NCBI GenBank assembly: GCA_965263215.1
Contig: OZ253663.1
Span: 1 to 64,000 of the forward strand
Direction of reading: 5' to 3'
Source of the DNA: UBA1672 sp965263215
Lineage (GTDB): Bacteria; Pseudomonadota; Alphaproteobacteria; Micavibrionales; Micavibrionaceae
DNA: 64,000 nucleotides
In this document: positions 17,925-26,136 of the stretch, one piece after another
Layout of the letters: every line of letters starts with the position of its first letter
Numbering within the stretch: position 1 is the stretch's first letter
Translations under genes and position numbers: made by a program
Notes under the pieces: model-generated
The model's input: only the letters and a program-made list of their open reading frames with translations
What the model was told of the DNA's origin: nothing
The model's database searches: none

Positions 17925-18926
17925 ATGCAAGCGATCTCTACGGAAACAGTCAGTGTCATCGGCGCAGGATCTTGGGGAACGGCCCTCGCACAGTCCATGG
18001 CATTCCAAGGGCACTCAGTAACCTTGTGGGCCAGAAAGCCTGAGCTCGCGGAAGAAATCAACACGGCCTATACCAACAGCCGCTATTTGGAAGGCGTACA
18101 GCTTAGTCCCAATATCAAGGCCACAAGTGACTTAAAAACCGCGATGGAAAATAGCGTGTTATTTATGGTCACCCCCGCACAATCCATGCGCTTTGTGCTC
18201 GCGGAGATGGGATTTTTCGTGCGCGGCGACCATAAGCTCGTCTTGTGCTCTAAGGGCATTGAAATGGAAAGCTGCATGATGATGAGCGATGTGGCCAAGG
18301 GTATGATGCCCACCACGCCTGTTGCCGTACTCACAGGCCCTAATTTTGCCCATGAGATAGCACGCAGAAAGCCGGCGGCGACTACGCTCGCCTGCCAAGA
18401 TGAAGTACTTGCCAAAGAACTTCAGAATATCGTCGTTACCCCGTATTTTCGTCCCTATCGATCCAACGACATTATCGGCGCACAAATCGCAGGTGCATTG
18501 AAAAATGTTATTGCCATTGCATGCGGTATCTCAAAAGGGTTGAGCATGGGTGAAAGCGCAAATGCCAGCCTTGTGACCAGAGGCCTCGCGGAGATTGCGC
18601 GTCTTGGCGTTGCTATGGGCGCGCAGCAAGAAACATTCATGGGCATGTGCGGCATGGGTGATATGATGCTGACATGCTCTTCGGAACAATCCCGTAATTT
18701 TTCTCTCGGCTTTGCCTTGGGTCAGGGACAAGCATTAAACACAATCATGGGCACACGCCAATCCGTTACTGAGGGCGTTCATACCGCGAAATCGGCTGTA
18801 AAATTAGCCGAAAAATACGGCGTGGAATTACCGATTTGCACCGCCATTCACAAATGCCTGAACGAAGGCTTGGCTCTTGACGCCGCGTTGAAGGAAATGT
18901 TGAATCGTCCTATTGGCGAGGAATAA
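17925..18926 (+). CDS. gpsA: NAD(P)-dependent glycerol-3-phosphate dehydrogenase
   Basis: 333 residues. It reduces dihydroxyacetone phosphate to sn-glycerol-3-phosphate for phospholipid synthesis. Visible features are the Rossmann motif GAGSWGTALAQSMA (about residues 11-24), VMVTPAQ-like MVTPAQSMRFV, CSKGIE, the TGPNFAHEI motif, and the catalytic-lysine region AGALKNVIAIACGISKG. It lies in a plus-strand series tsaD-gpsA-acs, with 39 bp before it and 16 bp after it, so co-transcription is likely. Confidence 0.95.
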   Translation: MQAISTETVSVIGAGSWGTALAQSMAFQGHSVTLWARKPELAEEINTAYTNSRYLEGVQLSPNIKATSDLKTAMENSVLFMVTPAQSMRFVLAEMGFFVRGDHKLVLCSKGIEMESCMMMSDVAKGMMPTTPVAVLTGPNFAHEIARRKPAATTLACQDEVLAKELQNIVVTPYFRPYRSNDIIGAQIAGALKNVIAIACGISKGLSMGESANASLVTRGLAEIARLGVAMGAQQETFMGMCGMGDMMLTCSSEQSRNFSLGFALGQGQALNTIMGTRQSVTEGVHTAKSAVKLAEKYGVELPICTAIHKCLNEGLALDAALKEMLNRPIGEE

Positions 18927-18942
18927 TGAAAGGATTTATGTC

Positions 18943-20874
18943 ATGAGTGATTCTTACAAGCCATCTGAAGAAACGTTAAAACGCGCACGCGTTTCCGTAA
19001 AAGAATATGAAACACTGTATGCGCAATCTGTTTCTGATCCTGACACATTCTGGGCAGAACAAGCCGAACGCATTGAGTGGTTTGAAAAGCCGACCATCAT
19101 TAAAAACACCACCTTCAACAGCCCCGTATCCATCAAGTGGTATGAAGATGGCGTATTGAACGCCTGTTATAACTGCATCGACAGACACTTACCTGAAAAG
19201 GTAACATCAACCGCATTAATTTTTGAAGGCAATAACCCCGAAGAATCACGCAGCATCACATATGGCGAGTTAAAAGAAGAAGTGTGCAAAGTTGCCAACG
19301 CCTTGAAAGAACGCGGCGTTAAAAAAGGTGACCGTGTGACCATTTATATGCCTATGGTCGTTGAAGCCGTGTACGCCATATTAGCTTGCGCACGTATAGG
19401 CGCGGTTCATTCCGTTGTTTTTGGTGGGTTCTCCCCCGAAAGCCTGAAAAAGAGAATCATTGACTGCCAATCAAATATTGTAATTACAGCGGACGAAGCC
19501 TATCGCGGTAATAAAACAATCCCGTTAAAAGCCAATACCGATGAAGCCGTCAAAGGGTGCCTAAACGTACACACGGTTTTGGTTCTTAAACGAACCGGTG
19601 GTGACGTCGCATGGAACGAAAAACATGATGTATGGTGGCACGATATCGTCGAAGCTCAGGGCAGTGAATGCCCTTGTGAGCCCATGAAGGCGGAAGATCC
19701 GCTGTTTATTCTCTACACTTCCGGATCAACCGGACAACCCAAAGGCGTGGTGCACACCACCGGCGGTTACATGGTTTACACCAGCCTGACCTTCAAGACC
19801 GCTTTTGATTATCAATCCGGCGAGGTCTACTGGTGCACCGCCGATGTTGGTTGGATCACAGGGCACTCCTATATTATTTACGGCCCCCTCTCTAACGGTG
19901 CGATATCCCTGATTTTCGAAGGCGTGCCGAATTATCCAGACGCTTCGCGCTTATGGCAAGTCGTTGATAAACACCGCGTAAGCGTTTTCTACACTGCCCC
20001 CACCGCCATACGATCATTATTGGCCGCAGGCGATGATATGGTGACACGTACAAAACGAAAATCCTTACGTGTTTTAGGAACGGTAGGTGAACCCATCAAT
20101 AAGGAAGCATGGGAATGGTATTACAACGTCGTCGGTGAAAAACGATGCCCCATCATTGATACATGGTGGCAAACCGAAACTGGGGGGCACATGCTTACCC
20201 CCCTTGTCAGTTTTGATTTAAAGCCCGGCTCTGCCACGCGTCCGTTTTTCGGCGTACAGCCCGTTTTATTGGATACAGATGGAAAAGCCGTAGAGGGTAG
20301 CGGCGAAGGCGTATTATGTTTCAAGGATTCATGGCCCGGACAAATGCGCGGTGTTTACAATGATTCTGAACGGTTTGAAAAAACCTACTTTGCCGACTAC
20401 CCCGGTTATTATTTCAGTGGTGACGGCGCACGCCGCGATGACGATGGTTATTATTGGATTACTGGTCGCGTAGATGACGTTTTAAATATCTCCGGCCACC
20501 GCATGGGAACAGCCGAAATTGAAAATGCCATCAACGAACATGACGACGTCGCGGAAAGTGCTGTTGTTGGCGTTCCTCATGATATTAAGGGGCAAGGCAT
20601 ATTTGCCTATGTCACATTAAAAGAAGGGCACGAGGCCAATGAAAGTGCAATAAAAGAACAAATCATCGCGACTGTTCGTGAGATCATCGGACCAATCGCC
20701 AAACCGGATGTTATTTTGTTTTCCCCTGCCCTGCCGAAAACCAGATCAGGTAAAATTATGCGCCGTATTTTGCGTAAAATCGCATCTAATGAATATGAAA
20801 ATCTTGGGGACACATCAACACTGGCCGATCCTAACGTTGTTGACGACCTCATAACACGCCGTAAATCAGTATAA
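18943..20874 (+). CDS. acs: Acetyl-CoA synthetase (acetate-CoA ligase)
   Basis: 643 residues, close to the usual Acs length. It activates acetate to acetyl-CoA through acetyl-AMP. The AMP-binding P-loop YTSGSTGQPKGVVHTT, the WWQTETGG motif, YYFSGDGARRDDDGYYWITGR, and the C-terminal TRSGKIMRR with catalytic Lys604 (target of regulatory acetylation in Acs) are present. The frame extends 30 bp upstream, but the ATG at 18943 gives the conserved N-terminus. It follows gpsA by 16 bp. Confidence 0.95.
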   Translation: MSDSYKPSEETLKRARVSVKEYETLYAQSVSDPDTFWAEQAERIEWFEKPTIIKNTTFNSPVSIKWYEDGVLNACYNCIDRHLPEKVTSTALIFEGNNPEESRSITYGELKEEVCKVANALKERGVKKGDRVTIYMPMVVEAVYAILACARIGAVHSVVFGGFSPESLKKRIIDCQSNIVITADEAYRGNKTIPLKANTDEAVKGCLNVHTVLVLKRTGGDVAWNEKHDVWWHDIVEAQGSECPCEPMKAEDPLFILYTSGSTGQPKGVVHTTGGYMVYTSLTFKTAFDYQSGEVYWCTADVGWITGHSYIIYGPLSNGAISLIFEGVPNYPDASRLWQVVDKHRVSVFYTAPTAIRSLLAAGDDMVTRTKRKSLRVLGTVGEPINKEAWEWYYNVVGEKRCPIIDTWWQTETGGHMLTPLVSFDLKPGSATRPFFGVQPVLLDTDGKAVEGSGEGVLCFKDSWPGQMRGVYNDSERFEKTYFADYPGYYFSGDGARRDDDGYYWITGRVDDVLNISGHRMGTAEIENAINEHDDVAESAVVGVPHDIKGQGIFAYVTLKEGHEANESAIKEQIIATVREIIGPIAKPDVILFSPALPKTRSGKIMRRILRKIASNEYENLGDTSTLADPNVVDDLITRRKSV

Positions 20875-20895
20875 AACAATAAGGGGATAAAAAAC

Positions 20896-21138
20896 ATGAC
20901 AGACCTACCCAGAAGAGCTGCAGAAACCCCAATCGGCGTTGATCTTGAAGAAGGTAAAGACTATTGGTTCTGCACATGCGGACTATCAAACCAACAACCA
21001 TTTTGTGATGGCTCTCATAAAGGTACGGGATTCAAGTCCGCTAAATTCACAGCAGAAAAAACGGGCAAAGCCTTTTTATGCCAATGTAAATGCACAGGCA
21101 ATGCACCGTTTTGCGACGGATCACATTCTAAAAGCTGA
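20896..21138 (+). CDS. Dual CDGSH-type iron-sulfur protein
   Basis: 80 residues with two CDGSH iron-sulfur motifs: CTCGLSNQQPFCDGSHKG (about residues 30-47) and CQCKCTGNAPFCDGSH (about residues 62-77). Each C-x-C-x(n)-CDGSH set can bind one 2Fe-2S cluster with three Cys and one His. The family is linked to redox and iron handling; a specific role is not known. A good AAGGGGAT ribosome-binding site precedes the ATG. It starts 21 bp after acs on the same strand. Confidence 0.9.
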   Translation: MTDLPRRAAETPIGVDLEEGKDYWFCTCGLSNQQPFCDGSHKGTGFKSAKFTAEKTGKAFLCQCKCTGNAPFCDGSHSKS

Positions 21139-21146
21139 AATAGATT

Positions 21147-21452
21147 TTAGGCGAGACCAACAGCCGATTTATAAAGCTCAAGCAGCTCTTCTGACTCGCG
21201 GCGTTTTTCGTTATCCATCTTACGCAATGAGATTACCTTGCGCATGGTTTTCACATCGAACCCTACACCCTTGGCTTCAGCATAAACTTCCTTGATGTCT
21301 TCCATTAAGGCTGTTTTTTCTTCTTCCAAACGCTCTATGCGCTCTATGAAGCTTGCCAATCTTTGCCCTGCAACGCCCCCAACATCCTTGGGTTCATCTT
21401 GCTTGGCTTCGCCCTCGTTTGACACAGGGAAACTGGCGACATTCTCAGTCAT
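21147..21452 (-). CDS. gapR: GapR-like nucleoid-associated protein (DUF2312)
   Basis: About 101 residues. The block GQRLASFIERIERLEEEKTALM...DIKEVYAEAKGVGFDVKTMRKVI is the hallmark of the alphaproteobacterial DUF2312/UPF0335 family. In Caulobacter this protein, GapR, binds overtwisted AT-rich DNA ahead of replication and transcription and assists topoisomerases. The ATG at 21452 is preferred because it lies 7 nt after AAGGAG; an ATG at 21458 is only 1 nt from it. An N-terminal disordered stretch of about 30 residues precedes the helical domain. It is convergent with the CDGSH gene. Confidence 0.9.
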   Translation of the reverse strand: MTENVASFPVSNEGEAKQDEPKDVGGVAGQRLASFIERIERLEEEKTALMEDIKEVYAEAKGVGFDVKTMRKVISLRKMDNEKRRESEELLELYKSAVGLA

Positions 21453-21556
21453 ATTCATGCTCCTTAAATTTTAGTGATTCGGTTTTGATATTGTATCGTA
21501 TTCACATCAAAAAACATGCGAAGAATACAAAAATATTTCAGACAAAAATGGTTCTA

Positions 21557-22231
21557 TTATTCGGGCTTTTTGGCTTTAACGTCCCAAGTTTCAATCAGAA
21601 TACCATGTTCATTGCCTACACCTTTATTACGCCCGACCTGCATCGTTATGGTATATTCCTGAGTAATGGCGTCAGATTCGTTGTCGCGTGTATAATTTTT
21701 TAACTTGCTGTCAAAATACGTAATCAATACATCAACTGTGTAAAGCCAGCGATAACGGCCATCAACGGCGCCTTCATTTACAATAACGGGATAATCTTGA
21801 ATAATACCGGTAACATTGTAACGCCCAGTCTGAAGCGTTTTTAGAATATTATTTTTCTGCATAAAACGTACATATTCTTCTGCACCAACTTTCGTAAAAC
21901 TACCGACTTTTTGAGCATACTCTTTCTTGTAAACATCGGACTTATACGTCAATAGCACAGGAACAGTGTTACGAATCCATTGCGTGATCACATTATTTGG
22001 CCTATGGCGCAGATGCAGCGGTATAGCCTTCTCAGGATTCCCCTGACTATCCAAATCTTCGATAACAGCATCTTCATCGGCAAAAGGCGCGACAAGTGTT
22101 TCAGAAGGATCAGGGCCCACTTCTGTTTGAGGGAATAGGAAATCAAACCAGCCTGCATTAGAAACCGGTGAAAAACTGACAACCCCTAATATCAAGAAAA
22201 GTGAAAAGAGAACCTTATTTTTAATAAACAT
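21557..22231 (-). CDS. DotI/IcmL/TraM-like periplasmic protein, stand-alone
   Basis: 224 residues with an N-terminal hydrophobic signal (FSLFLILGVVSFSPVSNA) and a mature domain that reads like the VirB8-fold C-terminal domain of DotI/IcmL. This includes IQDYPVIVNEGAVDGRYRWLYTVDVLITYF and the preceding FMQKNNILKTLQTGRYNVTGI. DotI/IcmL is a core inner-membrane component of type IVB secretion and conjugation systems. Here no other dot/icm/tra gene is nearby, and the usual transmembrane anchor appears replaced by a cleavable signal. It is divergent from the ABC1 kinase gene. Confidence 0.65.
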   Translation of the reverse strand: MFIKNKVLFSLFLILGVVSFSPVSNAGWFDFLFPQTEVGPDPSETLVAPFADEDAVIEDLDSQGNPEKAIPLHLRHRPNNVITQWIRNTVPVLLTYKSDVYKKEYAQKVGSFTKVGAEEYVRFMQKNNILKTLQTGRYNVTGIIQDYPVIVNEGAVDGRYRWLYTVDVLITYFDSKLKNYTRDNESDAITQEYTITMQVGRNKGVGNEHGILIETWDVKAKKPE

Positions 22232-22317
22232 TATTATTCGAATCCTTCAAACATTCATACAACCCTATAATTGCAGCACAGAATATCAGCTTTTGTCTAC
22301 TTCTATATCGTAAAAAG

Positions 22318-22347
22318 CACGTAAAAAATGTTCATGCATTTTACGTG
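22318..22347. repeat. Inverted repeat between divergent genes
   Basis: CACGTAAAAAATG and CATTTTACGTG flank a 6-nt spacer in the intergenic region between the IcmL-like gene and the ABC1 kinase gene. No T-run follows in either direction, so it looks more like an operator or structured 5' leader than a terminator. Confidence 0.45.
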
Positions 22348-22407
22348 ACCTGACCTATGCATAAAAAATGTTGGTGTTTATGATGCCTATGGTCTAATTG
22401 TTAGCGT

Positions 22408-23772
22408 ATGAGCAACAAAGAAAATAACATGGAAAAAAACACGCTTGGCGGACGCATGGTGCGTTATGGCCGCGTGTCTGGAACCATGGCAAACTTGGCG
22501 CTAAAACTAGCCGGAGAGCGTTATTTAGGCCTAGATATTGATCGCTCTGAGCATGCCGAAAAGCTTATGAAATCTCTTGGAAACCTCAAAGGGCCATTGA
22601 TGAAAGTCGGGCAAATTTTATCGACCATCCCCGAAGCCCTACCCAATGAATACGCCAATGAATTTCAACAGCTCCAATCGAATGCGCCGCCCATGGGATG
22701 GCCTTTTGTGCGCAGGCGCATGAAAACGGAACTTGGCGGCGATTGGGAAACAAAATTTGCATCGTTCGAAAAAGATGCGGCTGCTGCGGCAAGTCTTGGA
22801 CAAGTCCACAAAGCGACGGCGCATGATGGCACGGCACTGGCGTGTAAGCTGCAGTACCCTGATATGCAATCAGCCATAGACGCCGACCTCAACCAATTAA
22901 AAATCATTTTTTCATTATACGAAAAATATGACAAAGCCATAAAAACAAATCAAATTCACAGTGAGCTTGCCGAACGCCTGCGCGAAGAACTCGATTACGA
23001 GCTCGAAGCAAAATACACAAAGCTATACGGGTATATCCTGCGCGATGAAAAGAATGTCCACGTGCCGGAAATCATTGATGACCTTTCGACTGATCGCCTT
23101 TTAACCAGCACATGGATGGAAGGCACACGTATTCTGGATTACATCGGCAAAGATACAGAAACACGCAACACCATCGCCATGAATATGTTCCGCGCATGGT
23201 ATGTGCCGCTTTATAATTACGGCATTATTCACGGCGACCCGCATCTTGGCAATTACACCATACGTGACGATTTATCCGTTAACTTATTAGATTTTGGTTG
23301 CGTACGTGTCTTCCCTGTTGAATTTATTGGTGGCGTTGTAGATCTTTACCGCGCCCTGCAAAATGACGATATGGAACTGGCTGTCCATGCTTATGAAACG
23401 TGGGGCTTTAAAGGCTTAAGCAAGGAACAAATTGAAACACTGAATATCTGGGCCAATTTCCTATACGGCCCTATTTTAGAGGATGCCGTCCGTCCGATTG
23501 GTGAAATTACAAACGGCGTTTACGGACGTGAAATTGCCGAAAAAGTGCATAAACAATTGCGTGAAGTTGGCGGCGTTCAAGTGCCGCGCGAATTTGTATT
23601 CATGGACCGCGCAGCCCTTGGTCTTGGGTCTGTATTCCTTCATCTGAAGGCAGAGATTAATTGGTATCGTGTATTTAATGAATTGATTGACGGCCTTGAT
23701 ATCGAAAAGCTCAGAACCACACAAAATGACGCCCTGAATAAGCACGGCATCATAAACCCAAATACAATTTAA
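22408..23772 (+). CDS. ABC1/UbiB-family atypical kinase
   Basis: 454 residues. The family-defining KxGQ motif lies in LMKVGQILSTIPEALP. The Ala-rich nucleotide loop AAAASLGQVHKA, the catalytic IIHGDPHLGNYTI and the metal-binding LLDFGCVR (DFG-like) are all present, so an active ATPase/kinase-like core is likely. UbiB/COQ8-type members support ubiquinone synthesis. No transmembrane tail is obvious at the C-terminus, and ubiE/ubiG are not adjacent, so this may be an accessory member. The start at 22408 lacks a clear ribosome-binding site; an ATG at 22429 is an alternative. Confidence 0.88.
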   Translation: MSNKENNMEKNTLGGRMVRYGRVSGTMANLALKLAGERYLGLDIDRSEHAEKLMKSLGNLKGPLMKVGQILSTIPEALPNEYANEFQQLQSNAPPMGWPFVRRRMKTELGGDWETKFASFEKDAAAAASLGQVHKATAHDGTALACKLQYPDMQSAIDADLNQLKIIFSLYEKYDKAIKTNQIHSELAERLREELDYELEAKYTKLYGYILRDEKNVHVPEIIDDLSTDRLLTSTWMEGTRILDYIGKDTETRNTIAMNMFRAWYVPLYNYGIIHGDPHLGNYTIRDDLSVNLLDFGCVRVFPVEFIGGVVDLYRALQNDDMELAVHAYETWGFKGLSKEQIETLNIWANFLYGPILEDAVRPIGEITNGVYGREIAEKVHKQLREVGGVQVPREFVFMDRAALGLGSVFLHLKAEINWYRVFNELIDGLDIEKLRTTQNDALNKHGIINPNTI

Positions 23773-24770
23773 TGTGGTGGCACATCTGATGCGCTAACTT
23801 CTGCGTTACGCAATCTTTTCCAGATATAGGGCGGGCTACCATTTCTGATATCCTGAATATCCATACTGTGGTGTATGCCATACCGTGCTTCGAACACGTC
23901 CAATCTTTTTGCAACATCCGCGCTTTTCAGCGCAGAGTATAATTCATTGGCCAAATCAATTTGTACAAAATATTTCGGCACGTCATCAACAGGAATGCGC
24001 GACATCAGCAAAGGAAGGTCAAGCGACCTCAGGCTCTCCGCAACAGCATTGTCACTTATATCAACAATGTCACTCAAAAAACGTTCATGATCCAGGTCAA
24101 AAATTTTCATTGCATGCTGTTCATAGAAAATGCGGTTCTGCCCTTGATACCATTGCTTGAAACAATTTGCCGCCGCCTTGGCTTCATCAACCCCATTGTT
24201 CAAGTCAGTGTCATAGCCGTTCGCCAGTTTTTTCCAATCGGGCGATTGCACTGCACCGTTCCACCCCAAAGAATCGTCTTTTTGATTAAGCGCCCAGCAT
24301 GTCCGAATGGCTTCCACCTCGGCCCATGCCTCATTAAACAATATGACTGTGACGTAACTACGGGCATCAAGCATAATCGGCAACACGCCCTCTTCTTTCA
24401 ACGGCACAAAGTACAAGCCGTGCATATCTTGGTAAAAATGCATAATTTCGTGCAAAAATGTGTGCGCATTTCCCCCCGCACCAAGCAATAAAGACAATTG
24501 AATTTTGGCCTTCATTTTGCCCGCCTCTGACATTTTCCAAAAGCCGTTCGCGAATTGATGCTGCTTGGCGGGCGTGTCCAATTTTTCCGTACTCAACGCA
24601 AAAGGCTTATACGCCCCCGCCCCGCCAATAATTGAAAACTTCAGATCATACCCATAATCAATCAGGTCATGCACAACACCATCAAAAAAAGAATCCTTCA
24701 TCACATAAGATAAAAGCTGTTCTTTCTTTTTCTGTACAGGCATTAAAATATAAGATGGGTCAATTTGCAT
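23769..24770 (-). CDS. Putative zinc metallopeptidase (HExxH protein)
   Basis: 333 residues without a signal peptide. HTFLHEIMHFYQDMHG contains an HExxH zinc-binding motif near residue 105, and a downstream NEAWAEVEAIRTCW could supply the third ligand, a gluzincin-like arrangement. It may belong to the DUF6782-type putative metallopeptidases, which I cannot confirm. The stop overlaps the 3' end of the convergent ABC1 kinase gene by 4 bp. No substrate is suggested by the neighbours. Confidence 0.55.
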   Translation of the reverse strand: MQIDPSYILMPVQKKKEQLLSYVMKDSFFDGVVHDLIDYGYDLKFSIIGGAGAYKPFALSTEKLDTPAKQHQFANGFWKMSEAGKMKAKIQLSLLLGAGGNAHTFLHEIMHFYQDMHGLYFVPLKEEGVLPIMLDARSYVTVILFNEAWAEVEAIRTCWALNQKDDSLGWNGAVQSPDWKKLANGYDTDLNNGVDEAKAAANCFKQWYQGQNRIFYEQHAMKIFDLDHERFLSDIVDISDNAVAESLRSLDLPLLMSRIPVDDVPKYFVQIDLANELYSALKSADVAKRLDVFEARYGIHHSMDIQDIRNGSPPYIWKRLRNAEVSASDVPPH

Positions 24771-24913
24771 GATATTAGTTTAAGATATTAAGTCTGATGA
24801 ATATAGAGCTCTAAATTATTATTTATCTAAAAAAAACCATGCCGTAATTGGGTAGATTTTACGCTCTGTTTTGATAGAATCTCTTTCACGAACGCATCAC
24901 ACAAGGAAAACAC

Positions 24914-25423
24914 ATGAACAACAAGAATGTCAGAATACAATTTTTCCTTTTTCTTGCTGTCTTTTGTCTGATCGGGTGCATCAACGTCAATGACTTTGGC
25001 AAATATTGGGATAAAGGTGTCGTTGACCCCGCCCTTGAAGGCTATTGGTTAAGCGAACATGGTGAATGCAGTCATTACGTCAAAAAAGATGATCATTATG
25101 AAATCACACAAGATGGCAGCATCGTCAAAACCCTATCCATGGATGGCGCAACCTTCCTGATGATCAAAAGCAGAGATGAGCAGTTCATATACAAGTACAC
25201 TGCCAATAAGGATACATTTACGCTCTACAACCCGCAAAGAGCCATCGAAAAAGAGTTTAAAAAACAATATGACAACCCAAACATTATGATTGATCGACAT
25301 ACCGTAACCATTGATAAACTTGATGGGGACGTTGTAAACATTCTGCAAGACATCTCGCAAAAACCAAATTACTGGGAAACCGCCACCGTTTTTCAGAAGC
25401 AAGAAAGCGCTTGTGGAAATTAG
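24914..25423 (+). CDS. Putative lipoprotein of unknown function
   Basis: 169 residues. The N-terminus is a lipoprotein signal peptide with lipobox LIGC (lipidated Cys near residue 22). The mature part contains GYWLSEHGECSHYVKKDDHYEI, the look of a small beta-rich lipocalin-like domain, but no family is recognised. An AAGGAAA ribosome-binding site precedes the ATG. It is convergent with the next gene, whose stop overlaps its 3' end by 4 bp. Confidence 0.65.
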   Translation: MNNKNVRIQFFLFLAVFCLIGCINVNDFGKYWDKGVVDPALEGYWLSEHGECSHYVKKDDHYEITQDGSIVKTLSMDGATFLMIKSRDEQFIYKYTANKDTFTLYNPQRAIEKEFKKQYDNPNIMIDRHTVTIDKLDGDVVNILQDISQKPNYWETATVFQKQESACGN

Positions 25424-25761
25424 AGTTTTAACGAATATAGCTGTTGCTCAGGGTTTTGAGAATCTTCTGGGCCCAGCTCCAACATCAACCATTCTGGCAG
25501 ATCGCCAACAACACCTTTACCAGAGGCCATTGTTACAAAGTCCGCTCCTAAAATAGCGCCATCTTTCTCAAGCTCTTCCACTGTTAAATCTAAATCATGT
25601 CCACTCATTGCTACCATGAATCCAATGAGGTTTTTATCTTCATTTAAATTTTGATTAGGAAAAAATTTTTGAAAATGCTCAGTCTCACGATCAATAAACT
25701 TTTGGGTTCTCTCGCATTTACGAAGAATAACCCCAAAAAATTGCGGTGTATAAACAGACAC
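25420..25761 (-). CDS. Conserved-looking hypothetical protein
   Basis: 113 residues, soluble and acidic. No domain is recognised. The sequence begins MSVYTPQFFGVILRKCERTQKFID and has no signal peptide or membrane segment. It lies directly downstream of tRNA-Arg(CCG) on the same strand, 33 bp away, so read-through from the tRNA promoter is possible. Confidence 0.5.
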   Translation of the reverse strand: MSVYTPQFFGVILRKCERTQKFIDRETEHFQKFFPNQNLNEDKNLIGFMVAMSGHDLDLTVEELEKDGAILGADFVTMASGKGVVGDLPEWLMLELGPEDSQNPEQQLYSLKL

Positions 25762-25794
25762 TTCTATATCCCCTCAATGACATATACCCAAAAA

Positions 25795-25870
25795 TGGCGC
25801 GTCCGGCAGGATTCGAACCTGCGACCCTTGGCTCCGGAAACCAATGCTCTATCCCCTGAGCTACGGACGC
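25795..25870 (-). tRNA. tRNA-Arg (anticodon CCG)
   Basis: The minus strand folds into a full cloverleaf. The acceptor stem is GCGTCCG/CGGACGC, the D arm is GCTC...GAGC, the anticodon stem is TTGGT/GCCAA with loop TTCCGGA, and the T arm is GCAGG-TTCGAAT-CCTGC. The anticodon is CCG, decoding CGG as Arg. The discriminator G and the 3' CCA are encoded. Confidence 0.97.
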
Positions 25871-25900
25871 TTTTGTAGATTATTTTCGGACTATACGCAT

Positions 25901-26043
25901 AAAAAAAGCGCTCGGCAACCTCTCACCGAACGCTTTTAAAGTCACTTCAAACCTAGGAAACTTAAATTACTCTACTCGCCTAAAAAAAGGTAAAGGATTC
26001 CCTCTTTTCAGATTCGTTTTTCAAAAAATTTACTTTTTTGTAT
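25901..26043 (-). ncRNA. Candidate small RNA of about 140 nt
   Basis: A sigma70-like promoter on the minus strand (-35 TTGCAT at 26074-26079, 18-bp spacer, -10 TATAAT at 26050-26055) predicts a start near 26043. The transcript would end at a strong terminator at 25903-25937. The only short frame inside is a TTG-initiated 14-codon stretch without a ribosome-binding site, so a regulatory RNA is more likely than a peptide. The RNA matches no family I recognise. It lies between the hydrolase gene and tRNA-Arg. Confidence 0.45.
25903..25937 (-). terminator. Rho-independent terminator upstream of tRNA-Arg
   Basis: On the minus strand AAAAGCGTTCGG pairs with CCGAGCGCTTTT (one wobble/mismatch) around a loop of about 10 nt, followed by a run of seven T. 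It would end the candidate small RNA or the hydrolase transcript. Confidence 0.75.
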
Positions 26044-26049
26044 GCGATC

Positions 26050-26079
26050 ATTATAAGCACAAATAACATGAAAATGCAA
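26050..26079 (-). promoter_or_regulatory. Sigma70-type promoter for candidate small RNA
   Basis: The -35 TTGCAT (26074-26079) and a perfect -10 TATAAT (26050-26055) are separated by 18 bp on the minus strand. No annotated gene starts immediately downstream other than the candidate small RNA. Confidence 0.5.
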
Positions 26080-26136
26080 AAAAACCTGAGGCCATTACCA
26101 TAACCAACCGATTGTTTTTACATAATAAATACAGTG

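Noticed and set aside
22586..22940. Several antisense frames inside the ABC1 kinase gene
   Set aside because: They overlap the conserved kinase motifs and carry no domain or ribosome-binding site.
25971..26007. TTG-initiated 14-codon frame in the candidate small RNA
   Set aside because: It has no Shine-Dalgarno sequence and no conserved feature, so a peptide is not supported.
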